Shown here in pieces: positions 35,235 to 45,636 of a DNA stretch of 64,000 nucleotides. Every line of letters begins with the position of its first letter. Position 1 is the stretch's first letter. The notes under the pieces are model-generated. The model did no database searches. It worked only from the letters and a program-made list of their open reading frames with translations, and had not been told where the DNA came from. A program made the translations under genes and the position numbers. Source of the DNA: Linum tenue (taxonomy: Eukaryota > Streptophyta > Magnoliopsida > Malpighiales > Linaceae); NCBI GenBank assembly GCA_946122785.1, contig CAMGYJ010000004.1, forward strand, positions 55,932,679-55,996,678. The letters are read 5' to 3'.

Positions 35235-35453
35235 GGATTGCTAATTGTCGCCCTACTAGTATTATATCGCCCTGATTTTAAAATAAAAATGACCATTTTC
35301 TCCCTTTTTATTAAAAAAAAAAATTACCCAACAAAAATTCGGTTGAAAGCTGAAACTCTCTCTTCCCCTTTCTCCCCACCTCTCTTTCTATTCTCCCGAT
35401 TTCCGCCTCTCATCTTTCCTTCCTATCTTCGAGACCTGCTGCTCAAGAGCACC

Positions 35454-35654
35454 ATGGAGGATGAATTTCAGAAGGTGGTGAATGGAGCTAGACCACGATG
35501 TTGGTCTCCACTTCCTAGTCCTACCAGTGTTTTGCAGACTAATCAATCGTTTGCCGCTTTACAAGGACTAGGGGATAAGGAGATTACACAGTTGCAAGCT
35601 GCTCCAAAGAAGGGTGGTAGGAAGGGTGGGGGTTCTCTATCCTCCCCAGGATGA
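35454..35654 (+). CDS. LINE ORF1 C-terminal fragment (66 aa)
   Basis: Starts MEDEFQKVVNGARPR and contains SVLQTNQSFAALQGL, the kind of linker found at the end of plant LINE ORF1 just before ORF2. The DUF4283 domain and zinc knuckle are absent, so the LINE is 5'-truncated or this is a fragment. Its stop overlaps the ORF2 start as ATGA at 35651, suggesting coupled translation in the parent element. Confidence 0.6.
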   Translation: MEDEFQKVVNGARPRCWSPLPSPTSVLQTNQSFAALQGLGDKEITQLQAAPKKGGRKGGGSLSSPG

Positions 35655-38600
35655 AGATTCTTTTCTGGAATGTTAGAGGGTTTAATAAACCCTCTAAGAG
35701 AAGGGACTTCTCACAAGTCCTACGTAGGCATAAGGTGGATGTGGTGGCTATTCTAGAAACAAGGGTTAGGAAAGCAAAGTCAGATAAAACTGTGGAGGAC
35801 TTTTGTATAGGATGGAAGAAGTTTCTTAATTACTGTGACAGTGATCTAGGCAGGATTTGGTTATTCTGGAACTCGGATATTGAATTTAGGGTACTTGCTG
35901 CCAGGAAGAACTATGTGCACTGTCTGGCTAAAGAAGTGGGTGGAGCTAGTTGTTTCATCACAGCCGTTTATGTTTCTAATGAAGAGATAGAGAGAAGGGA
36001 TACCTACAAGGACTTGTCTCAATTCAAGTTATCCACAGTCCCATGGATTGTAGGGGGGGACTTTAACTCTGTATTATCACCATTGGAAACCTCCAATATG
36101 ACCATGATGACTAGCTGTATGTTGGAATTCAAGAGTTGGGTTGATGAAATGGAGCTGGTTGATCACAGATCAAGTGGGCCATTCTTTACATGGACGAATA
36201 GGCAACAGGAGAATCCAATTGCCAGGAAGCTTGATCGAGCATTGGTGAATGAGGCGTGGTTTGATAGTTTTCCTTACTGTAGTATTGAGGTTCTGGTGGG
36301 TACTTTCTCATATCACTGTGGGGTATGTGTTCATACACAGCCAGAACAGCAATCTCTCCCAAAGCCCTTTAGATACTTTGAGTTGTGGGCTGACCATCCT
36401 GATTTCTACCACATAGTTGAAGAAGGGTGGGCTACAACTGCTCAGGGAGACCTATTCCAGAAAATAAAAATCAAACTAAACGCAGTCAAGAATGGTTTGA
36501 AGAGGTTGAATAAAGAAGTCTATAACGACATCAGTGGACAGGTCAGGGACACTAAAAAGCAATTACTTGCTGCACAAGAAAGTGCTCTCTCTGATCCATC
36601 TGGTGCTCTTTTTGCTGTGGTTGAGGATCTGAATTCTAAGCTGGGACAACTTAAAAAGGATGAGGAAAGTTTTTACTGGCAGAAGGCTCGGGTTAACCAT
36701 CTGAAGCTGGGGGATCAGAGCACCAGGTTTTTCCATCAGTCAGTTAAAATAAAGACTGCTAAAAAAGCTATAAGGAAGTTAGTGCTTGATGGGGGTGAGG
36801 AGATAGTGGAAATGGAGGATATTGCTGCTGAGGCAGTAAGGTTTTATAAGAGCCTATTTGGGTTTATTGACCCCGAGGTACACCCTGATAAGCAGTTCCT
36901 TGAGGGTCTGGTGTTACATAGATTGAGTGAGGAGCAGAAGGTCTTCCTTTGTCAGGCATTTACTGCAGATGATGTGCGACAGGTTGTTGCTGGTATGAGC
37001 TCTCACAGAGCCCCAGACCCTGATGGTTTCTCAGCAGGTTTTTACAAGAGGACATGGGGGATTGTGGGAGCAGACATTACTTCTGGGATCCTGGAGTTCT
37101 TCTCTACAGGTAAGCTCCCTAGTAGTATTAATTCGACTGCTGTGTCATTAATACCTAAAGTTGCCTCTGCCTGTAGATTGAAAGAGTTTAGGCCAATCTC
37201 TTGTGTGAACATAATATACAAAATTATTGCAAAACTGCTTGCAAATATATTGAAAAAGGTCCTGGCTACTGTTGTTAGTGGGAATCAGTCTGCTTTCATT
37301 GAGGGAAGAAGGATTGTTGATAATATTTTAATGGCCCAGGAGCTAGTTAGTGGATATCACAAGGTTACTTTATCTTCTAGATGTGCCATCAAGGTAGATC
37401 TAATGAAAGCATTTGATTCTGTTCATTGGGGATACTTATTCCTAATGATGGAAGTAATGGGTTTCCCTTCAAGATTCACCTATTGGATCAGGTTGTGCAT
37501 TAAAACAGCAAAATTCAGTATATGTATAAATGGTGGGCTGTGTGGGTTTTTTGGAGCACAGAGGGGGGTGAGGCAGGGTGATCCCCTCTCACCCTACCTG
37601 TTTACAATCTCTATGGAAGGGCTTTCTCTTCTTTTGAATCGAGCTGCTGCAGAGGGTTCTCTGCCCTTTCATCCACAATGTAAGAGAGTTGGCCTGACAC
37701 ACTTGTGTTTTGCTGACGATCTACTCATCTTCACAGAAGGGTCAGGACAAGCTATACATAGGGTTCAGGGGATTTTGAAAGAGTTCCATTCCATTTCAGG
37801 GCTGAAGTGTAATCCAAGTAAATGTGAAGTTTACTTTGGTGGGAAGTCAGTACTGTTCAAGCAGGCAGCACTACAGATTTCAGGGTTTGCTGAAGGAGGT
37901 TTACCTGTCAGATACTTAGGAGTTCCCCTTCTTTCTGGTAAGCTGCCTTCTAGTGAGAAAGACAAAATAGTGGCCATCATCACGAAGAAAATCCAGTCTT
38001 GGAGGGCGAAAAAACTCAGCTATGCTGGGAGGTTGCAACTGATTTCTTCAGTTCTGATGGGGACATTACAATACTGGATGCAAATATTCATCTTACCTAA
38101 GAAAGTTATCAAGCAAGTTCAAATGTTGTGCTCTAGGTTTCTCTGGCATGGGGGAGAAGAGGGTCGTGCTAAGGTGAGTTGGGATAAGATGGCTAGGCCT
38201 CGAGTGGAAGGAGGACTGAGGTTGCGTGAATTATGTGCCTGGAATAGGGCTTGTACAGTCAGGTTCCTCTGGCTGTTCCTAATGAAGAGTGGGGCTATCT
38301 GGGTAGCATGGTTTCAACATTATAAGGTCAAAGATCGGTGTATCTGGACAGTTTCTGATTGTCCAAGCAGCTCCTGGGCCTGGAGAAAGATACTCAAGCT
38401 AAGAGGTATAATTCAGCCATTAATGATGCTTCATAATTCACAGATCATGTGGGAAAATAAGCCTATGCCTGTGTTCAAGGTGACTGTAGTCTGGAATACA
38501 TTGAGAGTCAAGTATGTGGAGGTAGTTTGGGCTAAGCTTGTCTGGGGAAAGAATTACATCCCTCGAAACAGTTTTCTAGCCTGGATGATCATGTTGGATG

Positions 38601-39016
38601 TGGTGGTTACTAAGCAGAAGTTGTTGACGTGGGGGAAACAGACTGATGGATTATGTGTATTGTGTGGAAATGCAATTGAAACCCGTGAGCATTTGTTTTT
38701 TGCGTGTGGATTCTCAAGTCAAGTGGTAATGGAGTTACGGATGGGGGTGCTCTGTTGTGGATCTTGGGAGGATACTGTGACTGCAGGTCTAGCCTGTTGC
38801 AAAAAGCCGGGGATAAGCAGAGTAACTAGCTTAATATGGTGTCTCTGTTGTGCAGGGATATGGAAGGAACGATGTCGTCGGTTGTATGGCAATGTGAGGA
38901 AACAAGTGGATGTTTTAATCAGGGAACTTAAGAGTGACTTGATGGTCATTTGCGCGGATAATGAAGAGCTTCTGAAAGGTTTGCAGAGTCTTGGTTTGCA
39001 GGGGAGTATTGATTAG
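35651..39016 (+). CDS. LINE ORF2: endonuclease-reverse transcriptase, 1121 aa, uninterrupted
   Basis: Starts MKILFWNVRGFNKPSKRRDF, the APE-type endonuclease start with the catalytic Asn; then AILETRVRK (Glu), IVGGDFNSVL (GDFN) and GPFFTWTNR. The terminal SDH motif reads SYHCGV at about residue 221: the catalytic Asp has become Tyr (TAT at about 36310). The RT domain (about 470-760) has KEFRPISCVNIIYKIIAKLL, KVDLMKAFDSVHW (motif A), GVRQGDPLSPYLF (motif B) and LCFADDLLIF (motif C, FADD). A zf-RVT tail is present (LCVLCGNAIETREHLFFAC). There is no RNase H domain. The frame is otherwise intact, implying a fairly recent element, but target nicking is probably lost. Confidence 0.95.
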   Translation: MKILFWNVRGFNKPSKRRDFSQVLRRHKVDVVAILETRVRKAKSDKTVEDFCIGWKKFLNYCDSDLGRIWLFWNSDIEFRVLAARKNYVHCLAKEVGGASCFITAVYVSNEEIERRDTYKDLSQFKLSTVPWIVGGDFNSVLSPLETSNMTMMTSCMLEFKSWVDEMELVDHRSSGPFFTWTNRQQENPIARKLDRALVNEAWFDSFPYCSIEVLVGTFSYHCGVCVHTQPEQQSLPKPFRYFELWADHPDFYHIVEEGWATTAQGDLFQKIKIKLNAVKNGLKRLNKEVYNDISGQVRDTKKQLLAAQESALSDPSGALFAVVEDLNSKLGQLKKDEESFYWQKARVNHLKLGDQSTRFFHQSVKIKTAKKAIRKLVLDGGEEIVEMEDIAAEAVRFYKSLFGFIDPEVHPDKQFLEGLVLHRLSEEQKVFLCQAFTADDVRQVVAGMSSHRAPDPDGFSAGFYKRTWGIVGADITSGILEFFSTGKLPSSINSTAVSLIPKVASACRLKEFRPISCVNIIYKIIAKLLANILKKVLATVVSGNQSAFIEGRRIVDNILMAQELVSGYHKVTLSSRCAIKVDLMKAFDSVHWGYLFLMMEVMGFPSRFTYWIRLCIKTAKFSICINGGLCGFFGAQRGVRQGDPLSPYLFTISMEGLSLLLNRAAAEGSLPFHPQCKRVGLTHLCFADDLLIFTEGSGQAIHRVQGILKEFHSISGLKCNPSKCEVYFGGKSVLFKQAALQISGFAEGGLPVRYLGVPLLSGKLPSSEKDKIVAIITKKIQSWRAKKLSYAGRLQLISSVLMGTLQYWMQIFILPKKVIKQVQMLCSRFLWHGGEEGRAKVSWDKMARPRVEGGLRLRELCAWNRACTVRFLWLFLMKSGAIWVAWFQHYKVKDRCIWTVSDCPSSSWAWRKILKLRGIIQPLMMLHNSQIMWENKPMPVFKVTVVWNTLRVKYVEVVWAKLVWGKNYIPRNSFLAWMIMLDVVVTKQKLLTWGKQTDGLCVLCGNAIETREHLFFACGFSSQVVMELRMGVLCCGSWEDTVTAGLACCKKPGISRVTSLIWCLCCAGIWKERCRRLYGNVRKQVDVLIRELKSDLMVICADNEELLKGLQSLGLQGSID

Positions 39017-39212
39017 TGGTTGGTTTTGCAGTTTGTATTTCTGTGGAGGGTGTTGTAGGAAGTTGATAGTGCTGCGATTGTCTTTTAGGGCTGCTCTTCA
39101 TGAGCTTTCCTTTCGTTGTATTTGATTCCATTTGTATCTTGCAAATGGATTTTCCTTTTGGTTTAATAAAAAGGGGAACAGATTCAACGAAAAAAGAAAA
39201 AAAATCAGCATT
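39017..39212 (+). other. LINE 3' UTR and A-rich tail
   Basis: About 160 bp of G/T-rich UTR leads to TTTAATAAAAAGGGG and an interrupted A run near 39190-39212, the likely LINE 3' end. Confidence 0.6.
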
Positions 39213-39710
39213 TCCCCTTCTATATAAACTCCCCTTCCTATAACAAGAAGCTTTATAAATTAAGAAGCTTTCAAACCATCTTCCAACTAGTTTAGAATAT
39301 ACACAATCAACATGCACCCTTCTTGTTCATTCTAGCCAACAAGTGATAAAAAAATAAACGTATGAAACCCTCAAGGAAGAGAGGCAGAGCAATGACATGA
39401 ACATGATGACTAATCGGGATTGAGAGGAGGCCAAATGAGAATTATTTGGCAGAGATGGGTTTGGCAGGTTCTCAATGTTGACTTGAGTGGAGGATGCATA
39501 TTAGATTGGGGTTAGATTATTGAGGACAAAGGGACTGATTGTGGAGATGGAGATGAAGAAATGAGCAGCGGAGTAGGGTTTGGAGAGGAATTGGGCGAAG
39601 TTTGGGGCTGATTGGCGATTGCTGCTAAACAAAAAATAAGGTTAGTTTAGGAATTTTATGTTTTAAGTTAGGGCAAAAAAAGTAAATTTAGGGCGATATT
39701 TAGCCATTCA
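39213..39710. other. Right interior of MULE C
   Basis: Purine-rich on the plus strand (GAGGAGG, GGAGATGGAGATG), ending in the inverted repeat. No coding match was recognised. Confidence 0.4.
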
Positions 39711-40077
39711 GTTTCCTAGCTAGTGGCTAGCGGGCTAGTTTCACAGTGAATTTTTAGAAAAGTACCAAAAATACAATTGAATGTTTAACTAAAAAATTAT
39801 CATGTAAAATTATTAAAAAAAAAATTATAATATAAAATATGAATAAAATTTTAAAAAAATAAAATGGATTTTTTTGGATTTCTAATATTATTTTATATTT
39901 ATCTTATTTCCAAAATGAAAAATAAAATTATATTTTTCAAAATAAAATTAAAATAATGTAAGAATAATCTTGTATTTTCAAAACGGTTTTTCACAGGTCA
40001 AGAAATTAAGATAGAATGAGCCAAGAATGGGGTGGCACGAGGGAGGACGGGGTTCGCAGTACATACTCATGCCCAGT

Positions 40078-40180
40078 GGCGTAGCCAAACTTTGAGTTGA
40101 TTGGGGTCCTTAAAATTTTCAAAGCACTAAATTCTATGTATGTTATGAACTTTGAGCCGATTGGTGTCCATAGATGAGCT
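40078..40180. repeat. Dispersed repeat, copy 2
   Basis: Shares GTGGCGTAGC, GAGTTGATTGGGGTCCTTA and CACTAAATTCTATGTAT with 18168-18265. It then repeats a similar unit (GAGCCGATTGGTGTCC) about 60 bp on. Confidence 0.6.
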
Positions 40181-40499
40181 AACATCAACGAGAGTTTGAG
40201 GTCCTACATTCGAAAGATTATACAAAACCCATGCCTATATGCTCTATCTCTCATTCTGATCCCCTGAACTAGATGTATAAACGAATGTAAAAAATAAGTG
40301 ATCAATCCAAGTCGCAGTTGGTAAGAAAATAGTTGAAAAATTGAACCCCTACACAACTCTACTGCACGTCTCAGTCATCATTATAGGTTGTCCTGGTCAC
40401 CAATAAGTTTTCATGCATCAATATTATTAGCCAATCCATTCACCACCTAAACTACAGTGTGAATATGATCATGTAAACATCAATACTCGGAGCCCTCAA

Positions 40500-40640
40500 A
40501 TCTCGAGATTTGGACAGCGGACTAGGCTCCAAGCACACAAACATATGTTCCAACAATTACAAAGCACCCCCTACACTTAAGTTCGACATTGCCCTCAATG
40601 AAGCAGAGGGAAGGGGAACAAAGTTACCGAGAAATGACGA
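40500..40640 (-). mobile_element. Remnant near the 3' end of an Athila/Tat-like gypsy element
   Basis: The plus strand ACACTTAAGTTCGACATTG is the complement of the Athila-like 'caatgtc...ttaagtgt' phrase. The neighbouring CTAGGCTCCAAGCACA parallels the complement of 16920-16980. Same family as 16800-17000, opposite strand. Ends not defined. Confidence 0.35.
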
Positions 40641-41449
40641 TAGGGAACGATGTCTGGAGGGTAGACCAGTCAAGAGCAGGGGACTGGAAGGAGGCCAGTC
40701 CAAAAGCAAAGAGCTGAAGTCATCAAAACACACTGGTTGATAGATAAAGCACAAAGGATAGAAATGCAATTCGACAGTGGCTCCTAAGTTTTGGTCCAAC
40801 CTAGAAGCTCCTTGAAGTTGAGGTTCTCATCGATGAGCTGGATTTTCAAGTCACGAGCAGGTGCTGTGATAGGTGATGAAGATGGCTTGTGCCCTTAAGG
40901 GAGATGAAGTCTCCACACTAGAGACCTCTCCTTCGCGTCTTCTCTTGTCTCATTGCCCCAAACCATATATGATACCATAGATTGACCACCATCGACTTGA
41001 TCGTAATTCTCACCTGAGCCTTCATCATGCTCGCCATAAAAAATACCGGCAATAATTTGTGAATTACGGTCGTATTTGGTGCAAGGGACGTCGGTAAAAC
41101 GGTCAAGAAAGGGGTGCAGATATGTGCAAATACGACGCCATCACATTATATGCATGAAAGCTTATTTCATAAATTGACGGTAACTCTTTTTTATAAAAAT
41201 GCTGGTAACTTTTATTTAGCCAATTGAAACAGAGTTACAATTCGCATTAATATGCTGCAAAATCATAAAAGTTGGTGGTCGGTCAAACCAGACTTCGGTT
41301 TCTTCTCAATTACACAAAACTTCGTCATTAGATGAGCACTCATATTTCCTTCACGACCAAAAACCTCCATTCTTCCCCTTTTCTATTCTTCAAATTCCTA
41401 GTCTCTCCATACACATTTATGGTCTCCAACCCAGACTCCTCTATCAAGT
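40641..41449. other. Intergenic, nothing recognised
   Basis: Short open frames only. No domain, terminal repeat or duplication recognised. Confidence 0.4.
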
Positions 41450-41698
41450 TATCAAACTATAAATTCGTAGAAGAACACACAAGAATTTTTTAACGTGATA
41501 TCGTCAGAGTGACACTAATCTACGGAGAGGATCTATCTCACTCTCATATTTTTATATTATCTAGCTTTAATACCTTGTTCTCAAAATGCTATAATATTTA
41601 TTGGGTCTCATGGACTAATCCTAAACCAGTCCGTGTCCTTATGATACACGGCTACAATAATAATACTCTATATAATTAACACCCTCCCTCAAATTGAT
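41450..41698 (-). mobile_element. Copia-type LTR remnant with polypurine tract
   Basis: On the minus strand a purine-rich tract (complement of CACCCTCCCTCAAATTG, about 41681-41698) is followed by TGTTAATTATATAGAG. This is the usual start of a plant Copia 3' LTR ('TTGAGGGGGAGTGTTAA'-like). The rest is AT-rich and ends near TTCTTGTGTGTTCTTC. The left LTR limit is approximate. No partner LTR or coding region was identified in the flank. Confidence 0.5.
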
Positions 41699-42590
41699 GT
41701 TGGATACTCAACATGAATTTGTGTGTTCTATACTTACTTTTTATTATTCTTAATGACAGTCATATGCTCTGTTATGCTATGGCAACTAATTCGCAGATGG
41801 TAGACCATGTACTGTCAAAGCGACTTCTTTAAATAGAGGCTTGAGGAATCTTGAGGATGCTAATATGTAAAGCTAGAAAGAATGAAGTTTCTGGAACTGA
41901 AAGATGAAGATTGACAATAGAGAAGTTATGGAATGAACTGGTACACGTTTGTCATTTACTCTTGATTATATCACCATCACTATCACTAAAGTAAGTAGAG
42001 GTACGTGTGCCTAGCTAATGCCAGTAGTTGCAACTTACCAGAACGCAAAGGCTAAGTAATGATTATGTGGCTGCGTTGTTAACACCCAAAATTTATAGGA
42101 TGTGTTAATACTATTGTTTTGTGATTTCAAAGTTAGTAAATTTTATTTTTAGAATATTTTCGTGAGCTAACATTGTTTGTAATATTTTTCCGATCTAATA
42201 AGACAAATATCGATATTTTTTTATACATTTTTCAATATAAATGTTGATAATATTCCTGTAACGTAATTCCAGTATTCACATAATATGGTTGAAATATTCC
42301 ACAATATGAATACCAATATTCTCTCAAATAAATATCTGAAATATGTGGTATGAATATTTAAACTAAATTATGTGAATATTATCGACTTTTATATTGAAAA
42401 AAAATGTTATAAAAGATTGATATCCGTTTTCTTAGATTTAAAATAAAATATTCTAAACCAATTTTTTTCAAAAAATATTTAAAAAGTAACGTCTAGCCTT
42501 AAAATCTTAAAGTGTAAAAAAGAGTGCTACCAATAGTAGAACAAAATGTATAAAGCACAGTAGTAACGACATGGGTGATTGATATGCATA
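41699..42590. other. AT-rich intergenic DNA
   Basis: The left part may be internal sequence of the LTR element at 41450, but no Copia coding motif is recognised. From 42180 to 42420 AATATT-rich words recur (GAATATT, ATATTCC). No gene. Confidence 0.4.
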
Positions 42591-43270
42591 CAGTGGCGGA
42601 CCCATAAATTTATCATAGGGGTATCCTCTTTTAAAAAATAATATAAATAAAAATAATTGATAAAAATAAAATTGTAAATATGAAAATACCTTACTCGTAT
42701 AGGTTAAAAAAGTCCATGATATGTTTTCATATTCGGAAATAATTGTAGAATACACTTGGTGTCTATAGTGTTAAAAAAATTGTCTCTATATACACTGCTA
42801 GCTAGACAATCATTCACGAACTTGTCGCATATTCGATTTGTAAACTTGTTCTTGATGTAACCCAAAGCTGAGAGACTCTTTCAACACTTGCCGTACAATC
42901 ATAAAATCAATACAAATTAAGGGTAGTTTGAAATTAGTTTAATTGTTAGGTTTTTAAAATAATTAGAGATAGGGAATGCCATTTTACTATTAGACAATGT
43001 TCAAAATTGAACAACAAATGCGTTTAACTCAACAGAAATTAAGTTTATTAATAATAATAGTGTTCTAGATTTGAATTATCCAACCTACCACTTATATTCC
43101 TATACACAAATGACAGTAGGATAATCATTTTTTCAAATTTAAGGGGTGTCCCTCACTATCAATTATACTTTTTTGTGCATACGTAAATTACCACCGGGGG
43201 TTGGACAATCGTTTTCCCAAAATTTAGGGGTGTCCGGGGACACCCCTAAACCTCCCTGGGTCCGCCCCCG
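42591..43270. mobile_element. hAT-like non-autonomous element (about 680 bp)
   Basis: The left end CAGTGGCGGACCCA is mirrored by the right end TGGGTCCGCCCCCG; GGGGTGTCC/GGGGTATCC words occur at both ends. The flanks share GCATAC (42586-42591 and 43271-43276), suggesting an imperfect duplication. Elements with CAGTGGCGGA ends are usually hAT-related in plants. Confidence 0.6.
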
Positions 43271-43576
43271 GCATACTTACATAACTAGATATAAATCATT
43301 AGTTTTAAGTGAGGGCAGATTTCATTGATGAGATTTAATTGTTTTTTTTATTTTCCATATTTCTTTAATCACCTTTTATCTTCTTCGTTATAACTTTTGT
43401 ACCACCTTTGTGTTTAAGTCGAATTTTAAAAAAATTGTCCAGAAGGAACGAGTTTGCGTGATTGGTTCGAGGCTAATTTTACATGTTTTACCCCTTCATA
43501 TATTCTTTTCAAGTTTTAATCCAACATAATGTATGAGTTTATATGAATTAGGCATCCATATGTGGTGGTCTACACT

Positions 43577-44482
43577 TAGGTAACCCAATTGTGCAGCGGT
43601 AGCGAGAGCGTCAGAGCGTCAATTTTACAAAAATTCAATATTAAGAGCGTGACAGAGCATCAATAAAATATTATTTTAATTATTTTTTCCAATAAATAAA
43701 TAAAATATAAATAATATTATTACCGCTAACTCAAACCAATTAAATTTTATGAGATTTAGGCATATTCAGATAAAAGAAACACTTATTGACCAATTTACAC
43801 CAAGGTCAAATGATTGCAGTATTTATTCTCCATTTTCCACAAACCTATCATTATTAAATTCGCCGAAAAAACTATACCGCTATCATATTAATATATTATT
43901 ATTATTAATCATAATAATAAAACAGGTTACCATATACATAAAAATTGAAATCATTTCTCTTTAAAAATATATATCTAGTATCTACGCATGCCCTCTCTTG
44001 GATGCCACAGCCATCTGCCCTCGTTCTCGATCTCTCCGTTCACAATCCCTTTCCTCCGATGTCGCCTTCAATAAAAAACTCTCCAATTAATCCTCGGCGC
44101 CTCAGGGCTCCTCAATTCTTGTCCATAACTTCTCTCCATCTATCAATTTTTAGCTTTCCTTTACATCCCTCTCAATCAGCTGACGACCTCTGTTCTTTGA
44201 CCACGGCAACATCAATGTGAAGGGAGTGGCATCCCTGCTCTTGTCAGAGTCATCGCCGGACTGCACAGCACCGGCAACGGTCGTTGTCGGGAGCAATTGT
44301 TTGCTTCATCACTGCCAATTTCATCAAAAGATGATGGCGGTCTGAACTTAGCGCTCTAAAATCTAAAATTCGCGCTCCGGTTATATCAAGTTCGCGAACT
44401 ATGAACGCTCTGCTAAAAATCCGCGTTTTGCCGAATTGGCGCGGAAGCGTTGGGGTGGTATAGGCGAATTAGGTTTCCTAAG
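43577..44482. mobile_element. Candidate hAT-like element (about 906 bp) with GC-rich core
   Basis: A perfect 8-bp direct repeat TCTACACT flanks it (43569-43576 and 44483-44490). Ends TAGGTAACCCAATT and, as complement of the right end, TTAGGAAACCTAATTC are imperfect inverted repeats. The core (about 44000-44440) is richer in GC than the flanks and open in more than one frame, with no recognised domain. Confidence 0.55.
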
Positions 44483-44535
44483 TCTACACTCTACAAATAC
44501 AATATAAAGTATAGGACATTGAGTTTTATCATTGA

Positions 44536-45567
44536 GGGTTAATACCCTAGTTGTAGCCCGACTTTTCAAATAAGATATTTACTGCCTACGTTTCAAAGTA
44601 ATGGACAGATTTGGCCCAAAACTTGTGTTGACTATTAATATTAACGTTCAAACATATATTCCGTCAATGACTCAACATCTAGTGTTGAGGTGGCACTTCT
44701 AACCTCGTCTCCGATTCCTCCACCGCAACTCCCTTCCTCCAACATCCAACCTCAGCTCCGGTTCCCCCCATGTCTGATTCCCTCTCCTTACCGACAACCA
44801 GCCTTATCGTCAAACTATGCAGTGGGAGACGAAGCAGGTGCGACGGTGGTCATCGTGGCTCCGATGGTTGGTGGTCGCCGATTTGATACAGGGGAAACAG
44901 ATATTGTGCCGGAGAGACGATGGTGACAAACGACAATGGCGCGAGGGCGTATCTATGGAGGATGACGTTGATCTATGCAACTTTGGCGTCGAGAGCATTA
45001 AAGCAGAGCAAGGGTTGCGGTCGCGAGGAATGGCATCGATCATGACGACGATGGCTCTGAGGGCGGCGATGTAGATATGGAAAACGACGACGAGCAAGGT
45101 GGCATCGTCTAGGCAGTGGGAGATTGAACGCATGAGGTTGATGGTGGAGGGAAGATGGAGGGTGGCGGCGGAGGCTTAAGGAAGATGGAGTGGCGACCGA
45201 ATGGGGACGGGTTGGTGTTGCGGGCTTGCGGCGGGGTGGGTTTTGCCGAGAGTGAAGAGAGAAGAAGTAGAGATTTTGACTTTGTGGTGCTTTTTTTAAT
45301 TTATTGTTTTGCTTTTTATTTTTTAATTTTTCCAGAAAATTAAATACATAATTATTTAATGATGTGGCGACAAATATCAGCCACATTAGTAGTATTTTGC
45401 TGAGTCATTAACGGTAAGAATGTTTGACCGTCAATTTTAACGGTCAACACAAGTTTCGGACCAAATTTGTCCATTACTTTGAAAAGTAGGCCATAATGTC
45501 TTATTGGAAAAGTAGGGTCACAACTGTCACTAACGCTATACTTCGGGCCAAACTAGGGTATTAACCC
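44536..45567. mobile_element. Mutator-like element D (1032 bp), GC-rich cargo
   Basis: Ends GGGTTAATACCCTAG (left and as complement of right) are part of inverted repeats over 100 bp long that share CAAAGTAATGGACA and AAACTTGTGTTGAC. Flanks TATCATTGA (44527-44535) and TATCATTTA (45568-45576) match 8 of 9, as expected for Mutator. The core (44700-45270) is GC-rich and open in several frames on both strands; no host gene was recognised in it. No transposase. Confidence 0.85.
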
Positions 45568-45636
45568 TATCATTTATGAGCCTAAAAAGGAGAAACATTT
45601 GACTCTGGAGAGTTTAAGCAAAGTATTAAGTATGTA

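Larger units (their letters stand above)
35235..39710. mobile_element. Mutator-like element C (4.48 kb) containing a LINE
   Basis: Ends GGATTGCTAATTGTCGCCCT and, as complement of the right end, TGAATGGCTAAATATCGCCC resemble those of element B (25622-26511). Flanks ATTTTCTAG (35226-35234) and GTTTCCTAG (39711-39719) match 7 of 9, consistent with an aged 9-bp Mutator duplication. Inside are a C/T-rich leader, a LINE (about 35450-39212), and about 500 bp of other sequence. Either the LINE inserted into the MULE or the MULE captured it; no LINE duplication was found to decide. Confidence 0.75.

Noticed and set aside
35235..35450. C/T-rich stretch as a host gene 5' UTR
   Set aside because: It lies between MULE C's inverted end and the LINE, with no host coding sequence attached.
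41699..42100. Copia RNase H end upstream of the LTR at 41450
   Set aside because: Translated in all minus frames by eye; none shows the conserved Copia C-terminal motifs.
43945..44220. 91-codon Ser/Pro-rich frame
   Set aside because: Sits in the GC-rich core of a TIR element; no domain or splice support.
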